Part shown: in pieces, positions 46,001 through 52,452 of the stretch
Numbering within the stretch: position 1 is the stretch's first letter
Layout: each line of letters starts with the position of its first letter
Source: Ruminiclostridium cellobioparum DSM 1351 = ATCC 15832
Lineage (GTDB): Bacteria > Bacillota > Clostridia > Acetivibrionales > DSM-1351
Reading direction: 5' to 3'
NCBI RefSeq assembly: GCF_000621505.1
Contig: NZ_JHYD01000002.1
Span: 62,001 to 126,000 of the forward strand
DNA length: 64,000 nt
Position numbers and translations under genes: made by a program
Notes under the pieces: model-generated
Database searches by the model: none
What the model saw: the letters and a program-made list of their open reading frames with translations, nothing else
What the model was told of the DNA's origin: nothing

Positions 46001-47467
46001 ATATGGCAGAGTGTTCTGAAAGTAGAGAGAATAGGAACAAATGACAACTTTTTTGAACTAGGAGGGCATTCCTTAAAGGCGATACAATTACTTTCAAAGC
46101 TGTCAGTAGATTTTAAAGTGAGCATGAATGATATATTCGAATGTCCAACCGTAAAAAGCCTGGCAGGCAGAATATCGTATAGCAAAGGCTACCTGAAAAA
46201 AAATATCGAATTGATCAAAGCAAACAGTATAAGTGCTTTCGAGCTTACAATTGCTGAAAAGGGAATAGAATATGATGAGATTAAGGCTGCGCTTGAAGAG
46301 TACGAGAAAAAAAATGGAACATACGCGACAATTGGACTTTCTGAAAAGCAGAATTATAAAAGTATCTTATTGACAGGCAGCACGGGATACCTTGGTATTC
46401 ATGTGCTGCGGCAGCTCCTTTACAGTACCGGATGTGACATAAATTTACTGGTACACGGCAAAAATGAGGATGAAGCAGAGCAAAAGCTTGTAGATAAGTT
46501 GAAGTACTATTTTGGGGATAATCTATATGACCAATTCAAAGAAAGAATAAATGTTATAAAAGGGGACTTGACGGAGGATTATTTCGGTCTTAATACAAAA
46601 GAGTACAATAATCTTGCAGACAGGGTTGACTGCGTAGTAAATTCTGCTGCAAACGTTAAGCATTACGGTAAATTCGGAGATTTCCATGAGATTAATGTAA
46701 AGGGAACCGAAAGACTTATAAATTTTTGTAAGGTTGGCAAAACAAAAGACTTTAATCACGTTTCTACGCTCAGTATCTGCAGCGGCAATGTGAAAGGAAA
46801 GCGTTTCGGCGTATTTACCGAATATGATATAGACATAGGGCAGGAGTATGACAATTATTACCTGGCCACAAAATTTGAAGCTGAGAAATTAATAACAAAT
46901 GCTAGAGCAGACGGACTAAACTGTAATATTTTCAGGGTAGGAAATATAGTATTTGATTCAGTAACCGGAAAATTCCAGGAAAACATTACCGACAATGCCT
47001 TCTATAAACTTATAAGGGCTGGAATAAAATTGGGACTAATGACCGAAATGAGCCTGCAGACACGTGATTTTTCATGTGCCGACTATGTAAGTAAAGCTAT
47101 AGTCTTATTGTTTGATAAATCAAATCTCAAAAATGAGACGTATCATATAAGCAATCCTTACCGTGTTGCCACTTTTGAACTGGAGTCAGCGGCAAAAGAG
47201 CTGGGGTATGTTGTTAAGACAGTTCCTTTGGATGAATTTTTAGATTATCTATCTGAAAATGTTGAAAATAGTACAATTGAAACTTACGTAGCAGACATGT
47301 TACTGCATGCGCACGTTTTGGCAAATTCATCTAATGTCACGAACTTTAGGATAGAGAGCAGTAAAACCGAAACTGTTCTTAAAGGCATAGGTTTTGAGTG
47401 GCTGCAGCTAAACCATGAGCATATATGCAGAATGCTCGAACATTGTAAGAAGGTCGGCTTTATCTAA
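40007..47467 (+). CDS. Dimodular NRPS with terminal reductase (C-A-T-C-A-T-R)
   Basis: 2,486 residues. C1 (about 5-450; HHIIIDGW at 142; begins YSLTPMQEGMLYH, typical of domains that follow an epimerase). A1 (465-960; YTSGTTGKPKG at 615) has pocket residues D-L-T-K-I-G-E-V-G-(K), one change from the asparagine code. T1 carries MGGHSL near 997. C2 (1045-1480; MHHIISDG at 1179) is LCL-like. A2 (1490-1985) has D-A-S-V-I-A-D-V-C-(K), closest to aromatic-residue codes. T2 carries LGGHSL near 2019. The reductase (2110-2486) has GSTGYLG at 2123 and the YLATK (YxxxK) catalytic motif at 2285. The R domain should release an Asn-aromatic peptide as an aldehyde or alcohol. TTGGAGGTAAATA fixes ATG 40007. 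No transporter, MbtH or PPTase adjoins it. Confidence 0.95.
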   Translation: MGKGNNIEKIYSLTPMQEGMLYHKQLDEQSTGYVLQARIHITGKLKIEKVKESLVLLAEKYDVLRTVIVFSKKSNKPLQVVLNDRKIECNVIELPDSTEKENEIVNIQRADIRRGFNLYKDSLLRVTVLRKLEEEYVLLWSSHHIIIDGWCMSLLFRDFMQYYEALAEGSSFSSMQERVQEEKKDIASYDEYIRWLKKKDMEEGLSYWENLLADYNEAADIPSLSPSRNFEEQVEEEVYAIDKELTRRLQKLSGSINVTMSTVVETAWGILLQKYNRNTDVVFGKVVSGRNADIQGIEKAVGLFINTIPTRVKCEESTTVEEMLGQMQQQAITSMKYDYCPLAEVQGRSALGSNLIRTLFAFENYYIDESVNQGIRGFNINMESSRGQTNYGISLNAFIRESLTLKIMYDPMEYGIEEIRTLLGRMELLLQQIVADPGKKISELSVVGEEEENLILKTFNYTAVEYPSGKTVVELFEEQVSKTPNNIAVVYEEEEMTYAELNSKANQMAYKLRELGVKPDDKVAIITQRSIEMIIGIYGIIKAGGAYVPMDSDYPEERIKYMLEDCQPKAILVGKAKLPVETNIPVIDLFDREIYTGEIENPEHVNTPNDLIYVIYTSGTTGKPKGVMIEHRALNNYVSYYINNRIAIESFPLYTKISFDLTVTSIYLPLLTGKTIYVYREMDLGSMLPIMEDIFNGKSGAIKITPAHLSIVGNLHIGKTKIKYFIVGGEELKISLAKHISEQINHAVILNEYGPTESTVGCIEFEYKYAEADIGCALIGKPISNIKAYILNHNKEVLPIGIPGELYLGGDSLARGYLNKPELTAARFIDNPFIKGTKIYSTGDLARWLPDGNIEYLGRIDEQVKIRGFRIELGEIESVLRKQTGVRDAAVAVKEKNGDKSICAYVVSDQNIQTSDIKDSLRKELPEYMVPAYILQIENIPVTRNGKLDKRALPEPEATSGQEYIAPRNKTEETIAGIFEEILGVTPVGIEDSFFEMGGHSLRATRVVNQIEAKTGVRLPLKTIFTAPTVKLLAKEVEGAKAKEYIPIPQAEEKEIYPMSSAQKRLYLINQIDDAGITYNMPAGLEIQGRFDFDRMKSALEQLTARHEALRTSFHSKEGEAVQKIAKEVRVELEYEEWTDRKEENLLSGFVRPFDLGKAPLMRAKAVKTAEDKTILMFDMHHIISDGMSISILTKELSMLYNGEQLKPLHVQYKDYSEWMRTRDLSEQKMYWQGVFKEPAPVLDLPLDHLRPQTQSYAGSIINGMLTAKQKKAVDKLCRKTGATAYMVLLSTMMILLGKYSRQEDIVVGSPISGRTHKDTEPMMGMFVNTLAMRGYPKEDKKYLDFLKEVRESALKVYENQEYPFEELVESVEIQRDLSRNPLFDIMFVLQNNEQANLEMNGLKMAGMESEHTIAKFDLTLGMSEAEDGYAMNWEYCTDLFEQGSVERMMKHFSHLVDELTANPEGKISELSMLDEEEKRLVVETFNDTAAEYPSGKTVVELFEEQAKKTPDNIAVVFEEEKMTYRELNEKANQLAYKLRKLGVEPDDKVAILTQRSIEMIIGILGIIKAGGAYVPIDPDCPEERIRYMLENSQPKAVLLGKMELPTKTGIPVINLFDKGVYAGETKNPKHVNTPNDLIYIIYTSGTTGKPKGVMIEHAGVVNLREYFIKNHALTASDVVLQFASISFDATVSEMAMSLLFGVRLCLCPEDVQRDTKLFEQYVARHNITIAVLPPQYLTQIDIRHFRTIITAGSETNQELVCTNSKHMKYSNDYGPTEVTVCATHWACNPGEQVPERVPIGKPIVNKQVYIMNGNNLCGIGIPGELCIAGVGLARGYLNLPELTAEKFVENPLGNGRMYCTGDLARWLPDGNIEYLGRIDEQVKIRGFRIELGEIESVLKKQTGVKDAAVAVKEKSGDKNICAYIVSDQEIWAGDIKDSLRKELPEYMVPSYLVQLEKLPLTVNGKIDRKMLPEPDGNIHTGVEYAAPENETEENLIQIWQSVLKVERIGTNDNFFELGGHSLKAIQLLSKLSVDFKVSMNDIFECPTVKSLAGRISYSKGYLKKNIELIKANSISAFELTIAEKGIEYDEIKAALEEYEKKNGTYATIGLSEKQNYKSILLTGSTGYLGIHVLRQLLYSTGCDINLLVHGKNEDEAEQKLVDKLKYYFGDNLYDQFKERINVIKGDLTEDYFGLNTKEYNNLADRVDCVVNSAANVKHYGKFGDFHEINVKGTERLINFCKVGKTKDFNHVSTLSICSGNVKGKRFGVFTEYDIDIGQEYDNYYLATKFEAEKLITNARADGLNCNIFRVGNIVFDSVTGKFQENITDNAFYKLIRAGIKLGLMTEMSLQTRDFSCADYVSKAIVLLFDKSNLKNETYHISNPYRVATFELESAAKELGYVVKTVPLDEFLDYLSENVENSTIETYVADMLLHAHVLANSSNVTNFRIESSKTETVLKGIGFEWLQLNHEHICRMLEHCKKVGFI

Positions 47468-47846
47468 TAGTGTTATAAATTACAGGATGCGGCTTTGTCC
47501 GCGTCCTGAGATTAATGACTAACCACCAGGTGCTCTGGGAGCAGCGGATAAGAGAACGGGTTCAATATTGCTTTATTTCCGGATTTGGCTCTTGTATGAA
47601 CCTCAATTCATTTATCGTCTGTTTGGAGTTTATATAAAGGTCAATAAATAAATCAATGCACTTATTAATAAGTACTTTCGTATCAACTGTCGTTGGGAGG
47701 TTAGCCAATTCATCCAATACCGGCCTAAGATGACTTTTTGTAATCCCGATGGGAAGAACGGCAAAAGGATTGCCCCTGGGTATACAAGTGGTTGGAAGAA
47801 GAATGCATGAGCATGATTTACTAAAATGTGCAGGAATAATAGCTCA
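47468..47846. other. Gap after the NRPS
   Basis: A hairpin CAGGATGCGG/CCGCGTCCTG lies at 47483-47507, without a T-run. On the minus strand an open stretch (about 47560-47740) ends a protein with LPTTVDTKVLINKCIDLFID, possibly the C-terminus of a lost mobile-element protein. No complete gene. Confidence 0.35.
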
Positions 47847-48137
47847 ATGAGATATAAATTAGACATGTTGGAACCTGCCGTTAAAATATTCCGTGTCATA
47901 TTTGTTTTAAGTGTGGTTTCTGCTGTCCTTTATGTTTTTAAGCAAAGAGGATTGGCACTTGCATTTACAGGAGTTGCAGTTGAATTGAAACAGGATAATT
48001 ATCTTGTCAACCGGTATTATAAGTTAAGAAATGAAGCTAAAATACTTGGCGATTCTTATGAATGTGAGTACTGTGGGTCAAGGTTTAAAATGAAGTCAAG
48101 TTTTTGTCCACTACGTGGAAAATCATTAAAAACATGA
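47847..48137 (+). CDS. Small protein with membrane segment and zinc-ribbon end
   Basis: 96 residues: a hydrophobic segment (VIFVLSVVSAVLYVF, about 19-33) and a C-terminal ribbon CEYCGSRFKMKSSFCPLRGK, where the fourth cysteine expected in CPxC is Arg. The missing ligand and weak SD suggest a decaying gene. Function unknown. Confidence 0.4.
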   Translation: MRYKLDMLEPAVKIFRVIFVLSVVSAVLYVFKQRGLALAFTGVAVELKQDNYLVNRYYKLRNEAKILGDSYECEYCGSRFKMKSSFCPLRGKSLKT

Positions 48138-48200
48138 GATGCCACCAAGGCCCACCAGGCTCCGGAGGCATCAATTTTGTACACTCGAGGCATAGATAAA
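48135..48200 (-). repeat. Dispersed repeat, copy B (most diverged)
   Basis: On the minus strand translates as LYLCLECTKLMPPEPGGPWW, matching the CLECAKKMTLEPGIPL core of copies A and D. Short copy. Confidence 0.5.
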
Positions 48201-48338
48201 GTTGAATATACATCGACGGGAAAAGAATATATAAGAATAAGTGAAATGGCAGATAACTTTGATTAGAAATAGTAGGGATAGTAACTGGGATAGAAAGTAA
48301 GCTACTGCTCTTAAAGCAATGACAATATGCTAAGGCTA

Positions 48339-48366
48339 TAATCCTCAGGTAGATTGAGGGTTTTAT
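48339..48366 (+). terminator. Terminator-like hairpin
   Basis: ATCCTCA / TGAGGGT stem, loop GGTAGAT, followed by TTTATTG. No intact gene upstream. Confidence 0.4.
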
Positions 48367-48504
48367 TGTTGACAGATTGAACAAATATAAATAAACAGAA
48401 TATTTCAAAACATTAAGTAAATAACATAATTTTGTGTTGAGAAATATTGGAATATAATGTATTATGATAATAATATGCTTATATTGTAATTATTTTACCG
48501 ACGG

Positions 48505-48607
48505 TAATATAGGTATCCAAGGCAACAATATTTTGAAAGGCAACATCAGCGGTGGAAAATGTACAGGCGGCGTTCATCCTGCTTTGTGGCTAAGGTTGGA
48601 ATTGTAA
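48505..48607 (+). pseudogene. C-terminal scrap of a DUF6273-like surface protein
   Basis: Open frame reading GNISGGKCTGGVHPALWLRL before a TAA at 48605. The GGVxPALWL ending is the characteristic close of DUF6273 domains in clostridial surface proteins. Nothing of the rest remains. Confidence 0.45.
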
Positions 48608-48619
48608 GTCTTGGGCACG

Positions 48620-48654
48620 TTTTAAGTGGTTTTACTATGTAAAACCACTTAAAA
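48620..48654 (+). promoter_or_regulatory. 16-bp perfect inverted repeat before the PNPOx gene
   Basis: TTTTAAGTGGTTTTAC and GTAAAACCACTTAAAA flank a TAT loop; the right arm is 5 bases from AAAGGAG, the SD of the next gene. Operator or leader hairpin; as RNA it would also end in an A-run, so it is not a plus-strand terminator. Confidence 0.65.
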
Positions 48655-48673
48655 ATGAAAGGAGAAATTTAAA

Positions 48674-49150
48674 ATGAGCAAATACGAAAATGCCATGAAA
48701 CTTATGGAGGAACTTTGCGGAAATGGTAAAGAGGAAGTTATTGCACTTGCGACAATATCATTATCCCCGAACGTTGCTGGCAGTCCTCGCCCTGCTGTCC
48801 GTATGGTTTGTGCCTATTATGAAAACGGTATATTTTATGTTTCTACGGATGCAAAAAAAAATAAAATGCTACAAATTGAGAAGAACAACGAGGTTTCTGT
48901 CTGTGGGTTAGGTTGGTACACTTTCCAGGGCAGGGCTGAAAATCTCGGTTGGGTCAAGGACGAGAAGAATGCGGAAATCAGAGCTAAATTTAAAAAAATC
49001 TTTAACTGGTTCGATGAAGTTGGTGATGAGGACAATCCTAACTCAATCGTTCTGCGTATCACTCTAACAGAAGGAATAATTACTGACAACGCAGAAAAAT
49101 ACGGCGAAAAGCAGTATGAAATTAATTTTATCAACAAGACAGTAAAATAA
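48674..49150 (+). CDS. Pyridoxamine 5'-phosphate oxidase-like flavoprotein
   Basis: 158-residue FMN-binding split-barrel protein. PRPAVRMVCAYYENGIFYVSTDAKKNKMLQIEKNNEVSVC (about residues 37-76) is the standard strand-turn-strand FMN region. Such small proteins reduce or bind flavin cofactors and are frequent in accessory DNA; the substrate is unknown. Monocistronic with a terminator at 49167. Confidence 0.82.
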   Translation: MSKYENAMKLMEELCGNGKEEVIALATISLSPNVAGSPRPAVRMVCAYYENGIFYVSTDAKKNKMLQIEKNNEVSVCGLGWYTFQGRAENLGWVKDEKNAEIRAKFKKIFNWFDEVGDEDNPNSIVLRITLTEGIITDNAEKYGEKQYEINFINKTVK

Positions 49151-49166
49151 AATATTACTTATAATT

Positions 49167-49210
49167 TAAAGGGTTAACTACTGACAATCAAATCAGTAAT
49201 TAACCTTTTT
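49167..49210 (+). terminator. Terminator after the PNPOx gene
   Basis: AAAGGGTTAACTACTGA pairs with TCAGTAATTAACCTTT (two mismatches), then T-rich sequence. The remaining bases to 49,479 hold no gene; TATGGCGTGAATGAAAGG gives YGVNERLKKFGWHHR, possibly a transposase scrap. Confidence 0.75.
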
Positions 49211-49479
49211 TCATCCTAAATTGGCATGTCTAAATAATTATTCTTTAGACGGCTAAGAAATAAAAGAGATATTGCTTAAAATAATACTGCTTATATTGTC
49301 GAGTATGGATTGATTGACAAGTGATTTATCGGTGTCAGTAGATCATATGGCGTGAATGAAAGGCTAAAGAAATTTGGCTGGCATCATCGCTACTAGACCA
49401 ATATCGATTTATCAAGACAATTCTTGATAGTATGCTATAAGAAATGTAATATTATATACAGGTCTCAAAATAATCAGAG

Positions 49480-50022
49480 TTAAAAGTAATATAAAAAAGA
49501 GTAATACTTCTCCACAAGGGGGGTACCAGATGACTGTGACATCATTTTTGTCTGCTCAAGGCATACAGAAGCTGTAGTCGATAGAAGAATGAGCGATTTT
49601 AAGTAATTTTCTGGCGCGGCAAAGGCAGATACTTTTTCCTTGTTAAATACCCTTGTGTTTGCAAAATCCCTGCCTATCTCAAAAAATGGTTGGAGCATTG
49701 TTTTCTTTGCTTTTTCTGAGCTTAAAGAAAGCACGAACATACCGCCCTTTATCAATGTACCGATATACTGGCAATTAAGATAACATGGCAAGCGCTCCAG
49801 GTAGTGTTCCGCTGTCCGGAGCTGATGGGCTTCCTCAAATCCGCCTTGCAGGATAAATCCGATGCGAGTCGCTTTGATGTCATGTTTGGGACTCAAAAAC
49901 TCAAAAAATTCCATAACCATTCCTGGTACACATTCCACAAACAGGGGAATAGCGAAGATGATTTCATTGCTTTGTTCAAATATTTCTTTGTAGCTCGCTT
50001 TCCTCAATATGATAAGCGCCAA
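49480..50022 (-). pseudogene. Flavodoxin-like reductase, N-terminus missing
   Basis: The frame begins within a flavodoxin fold (KEIFEQSNEIIFAIPLFVE, normally about residue 60 of such proteins), runs through GFILQGGFEEAHQLRTAEHY and PENYLKSL, then continues into the dispersed repeat (ASVCLEQTKMMSQSSGTPL). It overlaps the intact flavodoxin-like gene before it by 47 bases. Lacking the FMN phosphate loop, it is unlikely to be functional. Confidence 0.65.
49500..49580 (-). repeat. Dispersed repeat, copy C
   Basis: Minus-strand translation ILLSTTASVCLEQTKMM and SSGTPLVEKY aligns to the copy A/D core. Here it supplies the last ~30 codons of the flavodoxin remnant. Confidence 0.55.
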
Positions 50023-50485
50023 GGGATTTGGAATGGAAATTTAGCGCAAAATGTCCCATCCATTCATTTAGATATAGCTTATCGCCATCTCCCGAATAGA
50101 CAAGACCGATATTCCAGCCTTTTTTGTACCGTCCGACATGTCGTGCTTCACCATTATAGAATCGGGTATAGGGAACGGCCATCGGCAAAAGGCGGTCAAC
50201 AATGTTTTTCATTTTATAGGAGATAAAGCCCAGTTTCGCTTCGGTAAGAAGGATAACGGTATCTGCTTTCAAAAAACTTTTAAATATCTGCTCATAGCCG
50301 TCCTTTATTGAGCATATGCCAGATGTTTTCAACCAGCAATGTGTACAGCCGATACAATGGCTAATCCCATAATGCGCTGTATGCAATATTAGCAGATCAG
50401 TATGCTGAGCGTTTATCTCAAAAATAAAGGAATGGGTTTCCGCATCATTTGGGGGCAGAGTGGAGATTACAAGAATTTTATTCAT
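49976..50485 (-). CDS. Flavodoxin-fold NAD(P)H-dependent oxidoreductase
   Basis: 169 residues. FMN-binding fold: MNKILVISTLPPNDAETHSF, then CIGCTHCWLKTSGICSIKDG, the cysteine-bearing motif typical of clostridial flavodoxin-family reductases, and ADTVILLTEAKLGFISYKMKNIVDRLLP. The start overlaps the end of the CPBP gene by 8 bases, so the genes are coupled. Confidence 0.78.
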   Translation of the reverse strand: MNKILVISTLPPNDAETHSFIFEINAQHTDLLILHTAHYGISHCIGCTHCWLKTSGICSIKDGYEQIFKSFLKADTVILLTEAKLGFISYKMKNIVDRLLPMAVPYTRFYNGEARHVGRYKKGWNIGLVYSGDGDKLYLNEWMGHFALNFHSKSLGAYHIEESELQRNI

Positions 50486-51158
50486 AACTGTTTTCTACCT
50501 TCTGTAAACGGTCGATGAGGAACGAAACAAGGATTACAATCAGGATTTCTGTTCCCCAAATTGCTGCCGTTTTTACACTGACCGGATCGATAAGGGTACT
50601 GCGCGTAAACATACTCTGCAGCGTGTTCCCCCAAGCATGCAGCATTATACAGGCTAAGGTGGATCTTGTCAGTCGGTAAAGTAGGCCCAAAACGAAGCTG
50701 AATGTGATGCAATAGCATAGGAATGACAGAAAATGCATGCTGGATTGATTGGAGGTTTGAACAAGCCAAAGAGGCAGATGCCAACAGCCCCAAATGACGC
50801 CGACTATTAACGCAGATATGGCAAATGGGAACTTCTTCTCCATCTGAGGTTGCAAAAAACCACGCCAGCCAAACTCCTCAATTCCACCGCCGATGATCAT
50901 GACAGGTTGGAGGGTCAGCCTAAGAATGTCTTTGAGTCCATGTATTTTTCTTTGTTTTTTTAAGAGAATACAAACCGCATAGGCTGGTGCAAAACCCGCG
51001 CCTAAGCCAATGAGCAAAAAGATAAGCGTCGAACCGATTACACCTGTGAGGATTTCAAACCTTTCTCCTGCGATAATGACTGCTTCGATACCCCATGCGA
51101 TGAGAAAGGTAAGCATAAGATATTGCACGATACCGTTTTTTTCTTGATTTTCACACAT
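50478..51158 (-). CDS. CPBP family intramembrane metalloprotease
   Basis: 226 residues, about seven hydrophobic segments. Catalytic motifs: EEFGWRGFLQP (about 94), FAISALIVGVIWGCWHLPLW with the conserved His (about 127) and the HAWGN motif (about 174). The family includes bacteriocin-immunity and CAAX-processing enzymes; the role here is unknown. GGAGGAATAGCGT precedes the ATG. It lies between a TetR gene and flavodoxin genes on one strand, probably one operon. Confidence 0.87.
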   Translation of the reverse strand: MCENQEKNGIVQYLMLTFLIAWGIEAVIIAGERFEILTGVIGSTLIFLLIGLGAGFAPAYAVCILLKKQRKIHGLKDILRLTLQPVMIIGGGIEEFGWRGFLQPQMEKKFPFAISALIVGVIWGCWHLPLWLVQTSNQSSMHFLSFLCYCITFSFVLGLLYRLTRSTLACIMLHAWGNTLQSMFTRSTLIDPVSVKTAAIWGTEILIVILVSFLIDRLQKVENSYE

Positions 51159-51234
51159 ACGCTATTCCTCCTTTGCGCCTATAAAATAAAGGAGCACTTT
51201 TGCAAGTGTTTTGAACATTTCTGTAATGTATGTC

Positions 51235-51804
51235 TCACTTTCGCTTCCAATGGACTGGATAGCTGTGTCCCGTCAATAGCTGCTTGTGTGAACCGAATAA
51301 TTCCTCTAATGGAATGATAGGTTTAAAAACACCCTTTTCAATATTTTGCAGTATATATCCGATAATGAGATTTTGGGCGGTGTCAAGACTTTGTTTAAAA
51401 ATCAGCTTTTGTATCACAGACTCTTTTTTTTGCGAGTCAAAGGCATACAGCACCAGTAAACCAAAGAGTATTTTGCCACCCACCGTTTTTTGCAGATCTT
51501 TGATGTATTCACCGACAGCTGTAATGCTTTCAAAAACAATGTTATTTTCTTTTTTATCCGAGGTCAGCAAACGCTCAATATGGGTTTCCAGCACTTTTGA
51601 CGGTGTGCTTTGATTGACAGAGTCCAGAAAAATCTCGTCAACATATGAATAATAACGGTATATGGTACCTTGACTGAAACCGGTTTTTACAATAATATCC
51701 CGCATAGTAATCTGATAGAGCGGCTTTTCCTTAAACGCTTCATTTGCACATTTAATGATGAGATTTCTTTTGTTTGCCGTGTATTCCTCACTAACTTTCG
51801 GCAT
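51235..51804 (-). CDS. TetR family transcriptional regulator
   Basis: 189 residues. The N-terminal HTH is clear: IIKCANEAFKEKPLYQITMRDI, then VKTGFSQGTIYRYYSYVDEIF (about 30-50). The C-terminal ligand domain is unassigned. ATG 51804 follows GGGGGAATATAC; ATG 51849 would lie in the operator. It likely represses itself and the CPBP/flavodoxin genes through the palindromes at 51821-51904. Confidence 0.88.
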   Translation of the reverse strand: MPKVSEEYTANKRNLIIKCANEAFKEKPLYQITMRDIIVKTGFSQGTIYRYYSYVDEIFLDSVNQSTPSKVLETHIERLLTSDKKENNIVFESITAVGEYIKDLQKTVGGKILFGLLVLYAFDSQKKESVIQKLIFKQSLDTAQNLIIGYILQNIEKGVFKPIIPLEELFGSHKQLLTGHSYPVHWKRK

Positions 51805-51820
51805 GTATATTCCCCCTACA

Positions 51821-51904
51821 TAAAGTGATGTATAATGACACTGTGTCATTATACATCACTTTAACATGTGCAATCGAGTTTGTAAAAATGACACTATGTC
51901 ATTT
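51821..51904 (-). promoter_or_regulatory. TetR operators: 43-bp perfect palindrome plus second site
   Basis: 51821-51841 is the exact reverse complement of 51843-51863 (21-bp arms, central T; core AATGACACTGTGTCATT). The second site AAAATGACACTATGTCATTT spans 51885-51904. Both contain TGACA-N3-TGTCA, consistent with two TetR dimers. Confidence 0.8.
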
Positions 51905-51999
51905 TAGTTAATAAAAGTAAGTTTTTTAAGAACAGTAATATCTTTCAGAATAACATTTCTCATCTGATGAGAAAAAATTGAATCAGAATAGCCGATTTT

Positions 52000-52195
52000 T
52001 TCAAAAGGATACTCTGACGCCAAGGGGATACCAGGCTCAAGCGTCATCTTTTTTGCACACTCAAGGCACGTTGAGACGGTAATTCTGATGAAGAATAGTG
52101 ATTTCAAGGGCAAATAGGGCGAGTCAGCCACTATATGTAGTGGTTTTGAAGTGAAAATTAAGCAAAAAACGAACCGAAAAAGTTCCTTTGCTTTG
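52000..52195 (-). repeat. Dispersed repeat, copy D
   Basis: Long copy, the best coding-like match: minus-strand frame FIRITVSTCLECAKKMTLEP then GIPLASEYP. It contains the palindrome CCACTATATGTAGTGG. About 190 bases align to copy A. The remaining 250 bases up to the next gene show nothing. Confidence 0.7.
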
Positions 52196-52452
52196 CAATA
52201 ATCCGGATATTGATTGCCTATTCAGTAGCACTTAAGGAATTAAAAACGGTAAAGTATAAAAAAGTGCGTAAAATTATAAATACATCGCTATAGATTTCAA
52301 GTATAATTTTTAAGCAATAGAAAATGAACAAACTCCGTAATGTTTTCAAACTGCAGCTCTTATAAACCAAGATTAAACAATAAATGAAAGGATGTGGTCG
52401 GCACAAAAGAAATATAATATTTTATTCCAAAATCATTATATGGGAGGGTAAT

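Noticed and set aside
51904-52131. A 75-residue minus-strand gene
   Set aside because: It is dispersed-repeat copy D read in its coding-like frame, lacking an SD; reported as a repeat.
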